Source: Myxococcota bacterium (lineage in GTDB: Bacteria; Myxococcota_A; UBA796; JAFGLY01). Taken from it: a stretch of 64,000 nt of DNA. Positions 53,608 to 62,824 of this stretch are shown here, piece by piece. A program made the position numbers and the translations under genes. Position 1 is the first letter of the stretch, and each line of letters begins with the position of its first letter. A model generated the notes under the pieces. That model did not search any database, was not told the origin of the DNA, and saw nothing but the letters and a program-made list of their open reading frames with translations. The stretch is taken from NCBI GenBank assembly GCA_024276675.1, contig JAJRWT010000032.1, positions 1 through 64,000 of the forward strand, read 5' to 3'.

Positions 53608-55779
53608 ATGGAATTACTGAATCTCTATAATATTTTTCTTCGGCGAAAATGGCTGATGATCGAATCGGTGGCGTTTTTCATCGTCGCTGCCATAGTACTC
53701 GTCATCTTGCTCCCAAAACGTTTCGAAGCCACTACCAAGCTGATGGTGCAATCCTCCGACACCACCGACTCCATTCTCTCGGAGTTGGGGTTGGAGGAAA
53801 TGGCCATGTCACTGCAATCTGGCTCGGACAGCCTGGAAAACAAGATCGCTCTTGCTCTCATGCGCCCGGTGCTGGAAGAAGTGATCTGGAATCTCCAGAT
53901 CAGGGATCGTGACGGCAAGCTCCTCAAGACCGAAAAACTGGCCAACGCCAGCCCTCTGAGCGCACTCCTGGCGGAGCCCACCATCGAGCTTGAAGCAGAA
54001 GAAAGCACAACTGTGCTGGATATCACGGCCAGCAGCCCGGAACCCGAACTCTCTCGGCTGATGGCTGACACACTGGCAAACGTCTACATCCAGCAGACGG
54101 AAGAAAGAGCCAATGTCGACGTAAAAGAAGCCGACGCCTTCATCAAGGAGCAACTCGAGATCATCAAGAAGAATCTCGATGATGCCCTCGCAAACATCTC
54201 CAGTGCGCAGCAGGCGGAAGAGATCATCGATCTCGAAACCGAAGTCAAGGCAGCGGTTTCCAGGGTGAGCCAATTGATGCTGGGCGTGGAAGAGAGCGCT
54301 GCCATCATTGAAGGCCTGAATGCCCAGATCCGCCAGGAAATGCAAAATCAGAATCGTGAAAGCACCGATCTCGTCAGGCCATCCTCCATTGCGTCCAACC
54401 CGCAGATCAGGGTCCTGCGCGAAAACCTCTCCCAACTGAGGCAGGCCAGGGACTCCGAACTCGTCGAAAAAACCGAAGACAACCCTGACATCATACTGAT
54501 TGACGAGCAGATCGCCACGGCTGAGAAGGAACTCAAGCTGGCGCTGGAAGAACAGCATGATCTGTCTTCCACGATCGACGACATGAAGCTCAAAAAGCTC
54601 GCCGAGGAAAAGAAGCTCAAGGAAAACAAGGCGAGCATCGTCAGAATGACCAAGGATTTCGGTGTCTTTCCGGAAAAGATGCGGCGAATCTCGCAGCTCA
54701 AGTTGGCAGCCGACGCCACGGAAAAACTCTACATGAATCTCCAGGAGCAATCCTACCAGATCGCCATTGCGGAAGCCTTGAACGTCAGTGATCTGTCCAT
54801 CGTGGAACCGGCAAAAGCTCCGGAACGGCAGAGTTCCCCCAAGATCCTGCTCTACCTGGCTGCCGGCATATTCCTGGGTCTGTGTTGTGGTTTCGCTCTC
54901 ATCGTTGGCTTCGAGTACCTGGACGACTCCATCAAGACACCGGAAGAACTTCGCGAAGCCTGGGATCTTCCACAACTGGGCATGGTCCCACTGTTCGGAA
55001 AAAGAGACGAAGACCGGATGATAACCGAGGTTCCCGCCCAAAGTCCGGTCTCCGAGGCATTTCGCACGATTCGCAACAGCATCGCCTATGCTACCCTGGA
55101 CAAACCTCCAAGGCATATCGCCGTGACATCTGCTCTACCCGGAGAAGGCAAGAGCACTATCGTCACCAACCTGGCCATTTCGCTGGCACGTTTCGGAAAA
55201 CGAGTAGTCATCCTCGATGCGGACTTCAGACGCCCCAGCCAGCACCGATACTGGCCGAACACCAACAATCACATGGGCGTAACCAATCTTCTCCTGGGGG
55301 AGATGAACGTAGAACAGGCTCTACAGGAGCTGCCCGTTCCCAATCTCAGGCTGTTGGCTGCGGGAGCCATACCTCCGGATCCCGGACGCCTCGTAGAATC
55401 CTTGAAGATGCGCCAGGTTCTGATGGATGTTGCAAGAACCTGCGATATCGTCCTTGTAGACACTCCCCCGGTGTTGGTGGTCAACGACGGAATCGTCCTT
55501 GGCAGGCAGGTGGATCAGGTCCTGATGGTGGTGGAAGCAGGAAAGAGTTCTCGAAAGGCCCTTGCCGACCTTCAGGCAGCGGCGGGATCTGCCAACATCG
55601 AGCCCATGGGCCTGGTACTGAACAAGGTGGATACCTCCCCCACGGGTGGCTACTACAGGTATCGCTACTATCGCGGCTACTACAAGTCACACGATGAACG
55701 ATCGGAAGAAGGAAAGAGGCGATGGATTCGAGGGAAATCCAGAAGTCACCACAAGCGTCGCAAAGGAGGTGCAGCATGA
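53608..55779 (+). CDS. Wzc-like polysaccharide co-polymerase and bacterial tyrosine kinase
   Basis: The protein has 723 residues. The Wzz domain (about 1-430) has an N-terminal membrane helix (WLMIESVAFFIVAAIVLVIL), a long coiled coil and a second helix (ILLYLAAGIFLGLCCGFAL). The cytoplasmic BY-kinase domain contains Walker A (SALPGEGKSTIVTNLA), Walker A' (VVILDADFRRPS) and Walker B (IVLVDTPPVLVV). A Tyr-rich tail (GGYYRYRYYRGYYKS) is the autophosphorylation cluster. It controls chain length and polymerisation together with the Wza-type protein next door. The start is the ATG at 53608, where homology begins. Confidence 0.9.
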   Translation: MELLNLYNIFLRRKWLMIESVAFFIVAAIVLVILLPKRFEATTKLMVQSSDTTDSILSELGLEEMAMSLQSGSDSLENKIALALMRPVLEEVIWNLQIRDRDGKLLKTEKLANASPLSALLAEPTIELEAEESTTVLDITASSPEPELSRLMADTLANVYIQQTEERANVDVKEADAFIKEQLEIIKKNLDDALANISSAQQAEEIIDLETEVKAAVSRVSQLMLGVEESAAIIEGLNAQIRQEMQNQNRESTDLVRPSSIASNPQIRVLRENLSQLRQARDSELVEKTEDNPDIILIDEQIATAEKELKLALEEQHDLSSTIDDMKLKKLAEEKKLKENKASIVRMTKDFGVFPEKMRRISQLKLAADATEKLYMNLQEQSYQIAIAEALNVSDLSIVEPAKAPERQSSPKILLYLAAGIFLGLCCGFALIVGFEYLDDSIKTPEELREAWDLPQLGMVPLFGKRDEDRMITEVPAQSPVSEAFRTIRNSIAYATLDKPPRHIAVTSALPGEGKSTIVTNLAISLARFGKRVVILDADFRRPSQHRYWPNTNNHMGVTNLLLGEMNVEQALQELPVPNLRLLAAGAIPPDPGRLVESLKMRQVLMDVARTCDIVLVDTPPVLVVNDGIVLGRQVDQVLMVVEAGKSSRKALADLQAAAGSANIEPMGLVLNKVDTSPTGGYYRYRYYRGYYKSHDERSEEGKRRWIRGKSRSHHKRRKGGAA
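55762..55770 (+). promoter_or_regulatory. Ribosome binding site of HEAT-repeat lipoprotein gene
   Basis: AAAGGAGGT lies inside the end of the kinase gene, five bases before the ATG at 55776. It fixes an ATGA overlap start for the next gene. Confidence 0.8.
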
Positions 55780-56291
55780 GGCCGTCGTTGTTGGCCGCCC
55801 TTTTCATGTTGGCCGGATGTGGCATTCCTCCTGAAGTCATAGTTGGCGGAATGTCCTCCAACAACCCAGCAGTGCGTGAGGACATGATCCGCATCGCCGA
55901 CAAGGTGGACGATCCCAAGGTGGTAGCAGCTCTTATTCGCGCCCTGAACGACGACTCGGACAAAATCCGTATCAAGGCTGCGGAAGCCCTGGGCGAACTT
56001 GGGCACAAGGAGGCAGTTCCAGACTTGATCACCTTGATGGAGCATCCATCTGAAAAGGTGCGAAGAGCTGCAATTGAAGCGATTGGCTTGATCGCCGACC
56101 CCGTGGCGGTGGAACCTCTCATCCAGATTATCGAGACATCAGACCCCAACGACGTTCCACTGAACGCCATCTGGGCCCTTGGGCGCATAGGCGACAAGCA
56201 GGCCGTACCGGCACTGTCCAAGCTTCGCAGCGAGACCACGAACACGTTCGTCTACTACAATGTGAATGTTGCCCTCCTGGAAATCGGATAG
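55776..56291 (+). CDS. HEAT-repeat lipoprotein
   Basis: The protein has 171 residues. The signal peptide ends in a lipobox (ALFMLAGCG). About four HEAT/PBS-lyase-like repeats follow (DDPKVVAALIRALNDDSDKIRIKAAEALGELGHKEA pattern). The gene overlaps the kinase stop (ATGA) and has a strong ribosome site, so the two are translationally coupled. HEAT proteins are scaffolds, so it may bind the export machinery at the envelope. Confidence 0.75.
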   Translation: MRPSLLAALFMLAGCGIPPEVIVGGMSSNNPAVREDMIRIADKVDDPKVVAALIRALNDDSDKIRIKAAEALGELGHKEAVPDLITLMEHPSEKVRRAAIEAIGLIADPVAVEPLIQIIETSDPNDVPLNAIWALGRIGDKQAVPALSKLRSETTNTFVYYNVNVALLEIG

Positions 56292-56340
56292 ATCCTCTTG
56301 CCCTCTCCACCGGAGACAGGCCATTGAACCTGTCTACTCC

Positions 56341-58020
56341 ATGTCCTCCCCAATTCCAGACTACACGGCCCCGGGGGGCTTCTCGGGGGCGGGGCTCGCT
56401 GTAGATTCAGTTGACTGCAAAAGTATCGGTGATCAAAGATACGTTCTCCTTTCCAGGAGATACAAAGCCAGGGTTCTTCATCCATTCGTCTGGATTGTCA
56501 CCAGCGGGATTCTGCTGGCCAATAACCGCGCTCATGCCGGCATCGATGACGACCCGGTGAGCTTGTTGGCCTCAAGACTCGCCAGATCTTCGTCGTTGGA
56601 TGTATTTCTGGGAGATGGAGAATGGGGAGAGCCATCTTCCCTGGCCATCAAGCTTCAGGACGTCATGGAAGTCCAGTACCCGGAAGAACAGGTGGCCATG
56701 CATGGCGCCATCTTGTCTTCCTGGCTGGCCCCGGAGTTGTACCAGCGAAATGGCACTGTAAGCTGGCAGAAAAGAAGCCTGGTCTTCAGGCCACTGCTGG
56801 AAGGAACTGCCGGGAAGATGATCCCCGTCAATAGTAGTGGCGATGAGGAGGACGGTGTTTTTTCTTTTCGCGGCAACCTTGACCTGCGCGCCTACGTCAA
56901 TCGCCTGGAGTTCGTCTTGAGTCCACTTGTGGGGGCGGACTTTGCGGGTGTCATGCCTGACACCGTCACCAGCCTTCACGAGGGTTGGTTTGCTTGGCGA
57001 ACGGAACATCTCCTTGCGGGTCTCGGGTTGCGTGACAGATGGCTTGGGCCTGGCAGAAGAGGCAGCCTGCTGCTCTCCAACAACGCCTTCGCCGTTCCCA
57101 TGGCCAGCGTAGCTGTCCAGGGTCACATTCCCGGTTGGGCATCCCGGCTTGGCAAACTACGATGGGAAACATCTGTGGGCTGGTTCAACCGACCCAGAAC
57201 CGATGTTGACAATCCTGGGCTCTTGTTGATGGACGCAAGATGGCTGCCTGTCCCCTCTGTTGAAATCGGCGCCACCAGGATGAGCATGTTCTGGGGAGAG
57301 GGAAGACCATGGCCAGGACTGGTGAATCTGCTCTTTCCATTTGAACCACACGTCTACGATGACCCCGAAAAGGAGGAACCCGACCAAAACGAGATTGCAT
57401 CGCTGGACTTTCGGGTGACCGTCCCGATTACCCAGTTTCTGGGAGGTCCCGTGGACTGGGTGGAAACGTGGTGGCAATACGGAGCCGAGGACATCATAGC
57501 CAGGGAGTTTGCAGGGATTCCATACCCATCCCTCGCCGGAGTGGCCAACCTGGCAGGCATTGAGATCAACGCGGGAGATCTCACATTGGCTGGTGAATGG
57601 GCCAGGATCTTCGACGACTACTTTCGTTGGTATGTGAGCCATCGGGTCTACTACGACGGCTTTACACAGGACGGGCGCATAGTCGGTCACGAGGCCGGCC
57701 CCGATTCCGAGAGCCTGTGGTTCAGATTGGGTTTTTTCCCCTCTCCCTGGGGAATGGAGATCTGGACCGAAGGCCTTCATCGTGTTGGAGTCATCGAGTT
57801 TTTGGGCTCCAACCTGCTGGCTCTATCCACCGATGAATTCCGTCGACGCGTGGGCCTGGATGCCTGGCGCTTTTCCCCGAAGGGAAGCTCATGGAAGCTC
57901 GAATGCTCCATGGAGTGGGTACGAGGCCAGGATTTTGTGCCGGAAAATGCTGGTTTTTCGTGGAGGCTTGCCCTCACCTGGAGAGGGGCAGACATATACA
58001 CGGGCTCCAACGCTCCATAA
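56341..58020 (+). CDS. Capsule assembly Wzi-family outer-membrane protein
   Basis: The protein has 559 residues from the ATG at 56341. A hydrophobic signal segment (HPFVWIVTSGILLANNRAHA) begins about 42 residues in, with no conventional start codon nearer. The true start is therefore uncertain. The Wzi signature is clear: RDRWLGPGRRGSLLLSNNAFAVPM, followed by barrel strands (SVEIGATRMSMFWGEG, FRVTVPITQF). Wzi anchors group-1-type capsule to the cell surface. It follows wza/wzc-type genes, as in other capsule loci. Confidence 0.8.
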   Translation: MSSPIPDYTAPGGFSGAGLAVDSVDCKSIGDQRYVLLSRRYKARVLHPFVWIVTSGILLANNRAHAGIDDDPVSLLASRLARSSSLDVFLGDGEWGEPSSLAIKLQDVMEVQYPEEQVAMHGAILSSWLAPELYQRNGTVSWQKRSLVFRPLLEGTAGKMIPVNSSGDEEDGVFSFRGNLDLRAYVNRLEFVLSPLVGADFAGVMPDTVTSLHEGWFAWRTEHLLAGLGLRDRWLGPGRRGSLLLSNNAFAVPMASVAVQGHIPGWASRLGKLRWETSVGWFNRPRTDVDNPGLLLMDARWLPVPSVEIGATRMSMFWGEGRPWPGLVNLLFPFEPHVYDDPEKEEPDQNEIASLDFRVTVPITQFLGGPVDWVETWWQYGAEDIIAREFAGIPYPSLAGVANLAGIEINAGDLTLAGEWARIFDDYFRWYVSHRVYYDGFTQDGRIVGHEAGPDSESLWFRLGFFPSPWGMEIWTEGLHRVGVIEFLGSNLLALSTDEFRRRVGLDAWRFSPKGSSWKLECSMEWVRGQDFVPENAGFSWRLALTWRGADIYTGSNAP

Positions 58021-58086
58021 TCAACGACATGGTTCAACGGCCCTTCGGTTTCGGTTATTAATATTTCTCGTGTTTCATCCACAAGA

Positions 58087-60174
58087 TTGGTAACGACCAT
58101 CGCCCAGCAGTGGGTGCCGGAGGTCCCCTTGCCGCGTCGCCTCTTCCTGGGCCTGGCTGCTGGGCTCGTAGCCGGACCCATCATCGGGCTCGTGGAAGCT
58201 GTTGGCATTCTCACTGCCCAGCCCCACAACGAGTACGTGGCCCTTTTCTACGCGGTGCTCCTGTACGCTGCTGTTGGCGTACCCACCGGTGCGGCGGCTG
58301 CCGCCTCGCTCATGCTGCTGGCCCCCCTGAACAGGAGGTTGTCAGAACCATTGCTATATTCCGTGGTCTTCATGTGCGTAATGATGCTCATGGGATTGGT
58401 GAATTCCGGAATGGTCCCTGGAACTCTGTTTCTGCGGGAACAATCAGGCCCCGCCAATGACGGGTTTTCAGCACCCGTCTTCTGGGCTGCCCTCTTTCTT
58501 GCAGGTATCTGGCTGGGACCGATCATCCTCACCCGAACACCCTTCAAGATCCTCCTGAAACCCAGGGGTACACTTGCGTTGTATGGGACCTTTGTCCTGT
58601 TGTCCGCCGTGTTCGGCCTCTCCCCATCGGGCATGGATTCTACTACTGGCGAACTGGCTCCTTCACACAGTCAATCCGAGGCCATCAACAAGGGCCCCAA
58701 TATCCTGTTCATCGTTCCGGACTCACTTCGCATCGACCACATGGCCGCCTATGGAGCGTCAACGCCACCAACACCGGGAATGGATGAACTGGCCCGTGAC
58801 GCAATACGGTTCCAACAAGCCATAAGTCAATCCAGTTCCACAAAAAACAGCGTTGCCAGTATGTTCTCCTCCTTGCTGCCATCCACCGTCTATTCTGCCG
58901 ATGGCAAGTTGGATGACGATTTCGTCACACTGGCCGAAGTTCTCCAGGCGCACGGTGTGGTCACGGGAGCGGTCGTCACGCACTCTGAGATCTCACGCAA
59001 CAGCGGGCTCGGACAGGGCTTTGACTACTACGAGTACCTGCTGCCAGAATACCCGTGGGGAGCCACGCAGAGCGCCAGCCAGCTTCCACTCTACCAGGTC
59101 CTTCTTCGACTTCGATGGACGGGCCTCTCGAAGAACGACAGCAGAACACAGCATTTCTACCAACCCGCCGATGTGGCGTTCAGGTATGCCAGGAACTTCA
59201 TTTCGGCCAACGAAGGCAGAACCTGGTTCCTCTTCCTGCAACTCATGGATACTCACGAACCATATTTCCGGCAAGACAGCTCCGGTGGGCTTTCGCTCAA
59301 GGACAAGCACACCCGGAAGCAGGAGCCGGGGGCGGCAGCCAGGAGATACGCCGAGGGAGTGAGCTACCTGGACAGCGAGTTGGCAGAGTTCGTGAATTGG
59401 TTGAAAAACGAAAACCTGTACGAAGACCTGGTCCTGGTTCTGGTCGCAGCCCACGGTGAACAGCTTACGGAGCACAGAGATGCTGAACAGAGTATCTGGC
59501 TCTACGACGAGTTCATACACGTCCCTCTTTTGGTCAAGCTGCCTCGACACAAACGAGCAGGCGAAAGCATCCCCTTCCAGGTGCGTCTGCTGGACCTGCC
59601 TGCGACCGTGCTTGGACTGTTGGACATGCCCGCCGGAACTTCGTGGATGGGAAGGAACCTGCTCCAGATTTCCACCATCATGGAGACAGGGCAGGCCGAG
59701 TCCCCCTTCGACCTCATATCGGACAAATCTGGAGCCGGCCCGGAACCACAATTCCCGGATGCCATCATGTCTGTTTCGCAACAGCCCACCCCTGAAGCGA
59801 CCGACTCTGGGAACAAGGGCATGCCCTCGGACAAGACCACGTTGTGGAGTGCCCACCCCGCGAGCATGGCCGCCGTTTCCCAGCATTACATCGGGGGGCG
59901 ATTGGTATCCAGCATCCGTGACAAAGGTTGGAAACTCATTCAGTCAGTGCCCTTGAACAACCAAATCCCGGACATGTTCGAGCTGTTCAACCTGCACGAA
60001 GATCCCCACGAAGAGTTGAACCTGCTGGGCACCGCTCCGGAATGGCAGGGGTATCTTTCCCGGCAACTCTCTGATGTTCTGAGCGATTCACGCCGGATCA
60101 GCAATGAATGCCGGGCCGGGACCATGGACAACAGCACTGAATCCAGGCTGCGCACGCTTGGCTACAATCCCTAG
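58087..60174 (+). CDS. Membrane sulfatase/phosphoglycerol-transferase-like protein with altered metal site
   Basis: The protein has 695 residues from a TTG start. About five membrane helices (1-175) precede a periplasmic alkaline-phosphatase-superfamily domain: ILFIVPDSLRIDHMAAYG supplies the first metal ligand, and SSTKNSVASM holds the nucleophile loop. It has Ser/Thr rather than the Cys-x-Pro-x-Arg of true sulfatases, which fits phosphotransferases. The usual SDHGE metal motif reads AAHGEQ near residue 457, with the Asp replaced by Ala, so activity may be lost or altered. The layout resembles LtaA/OpgB-type enzymes that decorate glycans. It is part of the polysaccharide locus. Confidence 0.7.
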   Translation: MVTTIAQQWVPEVPLPRRLFLGLAAGLVAGPIIGLVEAVGILTAQPHNEYVALFYAVLLYAAVGVPTGAAAAASLMLLAPLNRRLSEPLLYSVVFMCVMMLMGLVNSGMVPGTLFLREQSGPANDGFSAPVFWAALFLAGIWLGPIILTRTPFKILLKPRGTLALYGTFVLLSAVFGLSPSGMDSTTGELAPSHSQSEAINKGPNILFIVPDSLRIDHMAAYGASTPPTPGMDELARDAIRFQQAISQSSSTKNSVASMFSSLLPSTVYSADGKLDDDFVTLAEVLQAHGVVTGAVVTHSEISRNSGLGQGFDYYEYLLPEYPWGATQSASQLPLYQVLLRLRWTGLSKNDSRTQHFYQPADVAFRYARNFISANEGRTWFLFLQLMDTHEPYFRQDSSGGLSLKDKHTRKQEPGAAARRYAEGVSYLDSELAEFVNWLKNENLYEDLVLVLVAAHGEQLTEHRDAEQSIWLYDEFIHVPLLVKLPRHKRAGESIPFQVRLLDLPATVLGLLDMPAGTSWMGRNLLQISTIMETGQAESPFDLISDKSGAGPEPQFPDAIMSVSQQPTPEATDSGNKGMPSDKTTLWSAHPASMAAVSQHYIGGRLVSSIRDKGWKLIQSVPLNNQIPDMFELFNLHEDPHEELNLLGTAPEWQGYLSRQLSDVLSDSRRISNECRAGTMDNSTESRLRTLGYNP

Positions 60175-60266
60175 CCTCACCAGGATCTGCAACACGACAG
60201 AAGAAGACAACTACCGCTTTGAGCCGTAGATTCCGTGGAGAAGACTCCGCGAGGAAGCATAATAGA

Positions 60267-61316
60267 ATGGCTCCAACCTCCACGCCTGGTGCCGAGCGGC
60301 CAGGAAGGAGACATGAGAAAGTGCTCCGTGACGAGAAACAGCCTGGGAGCAGGCGCGCAGGACTGGTCATCTTTCTGCTGTACCTGGGCATGAGCCTGTC
60401 GTTGGTTCAACTCCATTCTTTCATGGTCAACTTTGGTGGAAAACAGGAGCGCCGGCTTGCGAGGCATGAGCAGATCATGGAATTGCAGGGGCAAAGCCCA
60501 TGGTGCTACCGGCTGGCTGTACCCTTTGCAGCCCAGGGTACTGCATTTCTGCCCAGCCTGCTGGGTTCTTCTGAAGAAAATGCCCTGGAGTACTCATACC
60601 TGTTCTGGCGTTGGCTTTTCACCCTGGGGGCCTTGCTTTTGTTTCACCGCTACGTCTCCACCTGGCTGGATACGCCCTGGGCGCTCACTGCGGGCATGTT
60701 TTTCGCGGGCCTCCATTCCCCTTCATATGCCTACTACTGGTTCCAACCCGCCTCGTCGGCGGATCTGCTGCTCTGGCTTTCGGCTGCCGTACTGACCATC
60801 TCGGGAAAACCAGCTTGGCTCTACCCACTGCTGCTCCTCGGTGGCCTGAACCGCGAGACATCCGTGTTCATCATCGGCATCCACGCGGCACTCCAGTACG
60901 GAAAGGAGCCCACCAGCCTGTTGGTCAAACGTAGTGCTCTTCTACTGGTTTCGTGGGCACTGGCTATTGGGGCTGGGCGCACGCTGGTACACAGCCGTGG
61001 CTGGGCACATGGTTCCACTGTTGCGGGGATGTTGTCGGCAAACCTGGAGCATCCGGGATGGCTCCTGTATGCATTCAGCTTCTTTGGTCTTTTCTGGTTA
61101 GCCCCCTTCCTGCGTTGGAGCGAGTACCCGGCCCCGCTGCGCAGGATGGCCGTGGCGCTTTCACCCTACCTGGTTCTTCAGTTCCTGTTCGGACGTATCA
61201 GGGAGGTGCGCCTGCTACTGCCCATCTCCATGGTAGTGCTGCCCATGGGCATGCTCTATGTTCGTTCCAAGCTCAGCAGTCCAGGGTTGGCCGACAGCAA
61301 CCCAGACAGGGAGTGA
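60267..61316 (+). CDS. Multi-spanning membrane protein, possible GT-C type transferase
   Basis: The protein has 349 residues with about eight hydrophobic segments. A large periplasmic loop follows the first helix (HSFMVNFGGKQERRLARH). LLLLGGLNRETSVFIIGIHAAL contains the NRET motif seen in several GT-C-like bacterial membrane proteins. Enzyme function is not established. The ATG at 60267 was preferred over a TTG 16 codons upstream. It is convergent with the next operon. Confidence 0.5.
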   Translation: MAPTSTPGAERPGRRHEKVLRDEKQPGSRRAGLVIFLLYLGMSLSLVQLHSFMVNFGGKQERRLARHEQIMELQGQSPWCYRLAVPFAAQGTAFLPSLLGSSEENALEYSYLFWRWLFTLGALLLFHRYVSTWLDTPWALTAGMFFAGLHSPSYAYYWFQPASSADLLLWLSAAVLTISGKPAWLYPLLLLGGLNRETSVFIIGIHAALQYGKEPTSLLVKRSALLLVSWALAIGAGRTLVHSRGWAHGSTVAGMLSANLEHPGWLLYAFSFFGLFWLAPFLRWSEYPAPLRRMAVALSPYLVLQFLFGRIREVRLLLPISMVVLPMGMLYVRSKLSSPGLADSNPDRE

Positions 61317-61343
61317 AGCTGAAATGTCTCCAGGTCTGCCGGC

Positions 61344-62276
61344 TCAGTCCAGTTCATCCAACTCTTGCCTTCTGGCCGGGAGATCCTTCCCGCAGGCCAT
61401 GAGAGCTTTCCTGGCCTGCCCCAGGTATTCCGTCAGGTCCGGGCAATCCAGCGTTGTACACTTCTTGGCTCGTTCCAGGAGTCGTGGGTCGGGCAGCAGG
61501 TCATCCCGCTGAGACGAGTCGATCGTGTTGTGGACTGCTCGTTCCACGGCCTGCAGGTAGTCCAGAACGAGCCAGGCTTCGATGCTCTTGATCTGGGTAC
61601 CCTTTTTCCAGGTGGGGGGCGGGGGTACGGGGAGGGCAGCCAGCTCCAGCATCCGTCGGTATTGCCTGATGGGTTTGCAGTCCAGCACCTTGCAAAGCTT
61701 TGCCGCGGTTCTCATGGCCTTGTATTCATCTATGTCCATCTTGCCAGAAAGGAGCACCGAGGTGTCAACCATCCGATCCAGCACGTCCAGGTAGGCGGTG
61801 ATGGCGTCAAGTTCGTTGTCGAAGCTCGGGAGGGTTCCCTGTGCCATGGCCCCCGGCGTGTCGGACTGTGGAGATGACATGGATGGAATGTGGCCCTGCG
61901 GAGCACTGTGAACCAATCCTGCCTGCATTCCAAGCTGCTTTCCCTGTTGCATCAGGGAAGAAGCACCGTTCTGTGAAAGAGGTGGAAAGGCTTCTTGTGG
62001 GAGCTGAGTGTTGCCTGCCTGCTGTGATATTCCCTGGGATGTCGCGGAAGAAGCTCTGCTGGCTTGGAGCAAGAGGGGATCCTGGTAGTCCTTCTGGGTG
62101 CTGGCTTGAAGATCCGCTGTGCCTGTGGGAGGAGCAATCAGGAGCCAAGCAAGGGCCGCGGACGTGATGGCACAGCTAAGGGTGAGCAGACACACGGCAG
62201 CCTGGAGGGCTCTCTTGTGGGATTTGGAAATCATGGACTGGAAACTCGCCGGTTGCCCGTTTCCGTAGTGACTCAA
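61344..62276 (-). CDS. Membrane-anchored helical protein, unknown function
   Basis: The protein has 310 residues. One membrane segment (AAVCLLTLSCAITSAALAWLLI) is followed by a Gln/Ser-rich disordered stretch (about 65-150). A helical, Cys-containing C-terminal domain (150-300) has repeated Leu/Asp/Glu motifs such as YLDVLDRMVDT and LLPDPRLLERAKKCT. The TTG start overlaps the previous stop codon (TTGA), so it is coupled to the EF-hand lipoprotein gene. An ATG at 62234 is the alternative start. No family was recognised. Confidence 0.55.
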   Translation of the reverse strand: MSHYGNGQPASFQSMISKSHKRALQAAVCLLTLSCAITSAALAWLLIAPPTGTADLQASTQKDYQDPLLLQASRASSATSQGISQQAGNTQLPQEAFPPLSQNGASSLMQQGKQLGMQAGLVHSAPQGHIPSMSSPQSDTPGAMAQGTLPSFDNELDAITAYLDVLDRMVDTSVLLSGKMDIDEYKAMRTAAKLCKVLDCKPIRQYRRMLELAALPVPPPPTWKKGTQIKSIEAWLVLDYLQAVERAVHNTIDSSQRDDLLPDPRLLERAKKCTTLDCPDLTEYLGQARKALMACGKDLPARRQELDELD

Positions 62277-62824
62277 TGAGCAAGGAGGTGGGAAGGTGGG
62301 CTCAACGAAACTTCATCGTAGGCCTTCAGGAGGCTTTCCAACACAGCACTGCTGGCGGGGCTGTCAAGAGTCCTGGTGTTTGCCGCGGCCTGGATTTCTT
62401 CTTCAGATGGTAGTGGATACTCGGGGTTTCGCGCATGCACTTCGTATAGCATAAAGGTGAAGAGTTCTTTCAACACCCTGGTGGAGAACGAACCGGGGTG
62501 GAAAACATTGGGGTTGAGGGTGATAGTGATGGGCTTGAGAGTCGAGCAACCGTCGAACGCGACAGGATCCGTCGAAAGAACGAGTTGTTCGAGTTCATTT
62601 ACGTCCAGTTCGCCGTTGTCGTTGCTGTCGACACTCTGAAAGGCCGGAGCATAGTAGCTGTGGGCTTCGTATTCAGACCGGTCCACCATGCCGTCGGAGT
62701 TCCTGTCCATCATGCTCAGAGTGGGTGAAATGGCCCCTTCATAGGTCCAGGTGGCATGGCTTGAATCGCATGATGGTGAAAGGAGGGAAGACAGCAACAA
62801 GGTAGATACGATCACCCGGGTCAT
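62273..62824 (-). CDS. EF-hand lipoprotein
   Basis: The protein has 183 residues. The signal peptide ends in Cys (LLSSLLSPSC). Two canonical calcium loops follow (DRNSDGMVDRSEY and DSNDNGELDVNEL), then a domain of about 115 residues with no known family. It is probably a calcium-binding envelope protein. The ATG at 62824 overlaps the sulfatase stop (ATGA). Confidence 0.75.
   Translation of the reverse strand: MTRVIVSTLLLSSLLSPSCDSSHATWTYEGAISPTLSMMDRNSDGMVDRSEYEAHSYYAPAFQSVDSNDNGELDVNELEQLVLSTDPVAFDGCSTLKPITITLNPNVFHPGSFSTRVLKELFTFMLYEVHARNPEYPLPSEEEIQAAANTRTLDSPASSAVLESLLKAYDEVSLSPPSHLLAH

Noticed and set aside
53809..55116. 435-codon open frame on the minus strand
   Set aside because: It is antisense to the Wzc-like kinase coiled-coil region; its repetitive composition mirrors the coil.
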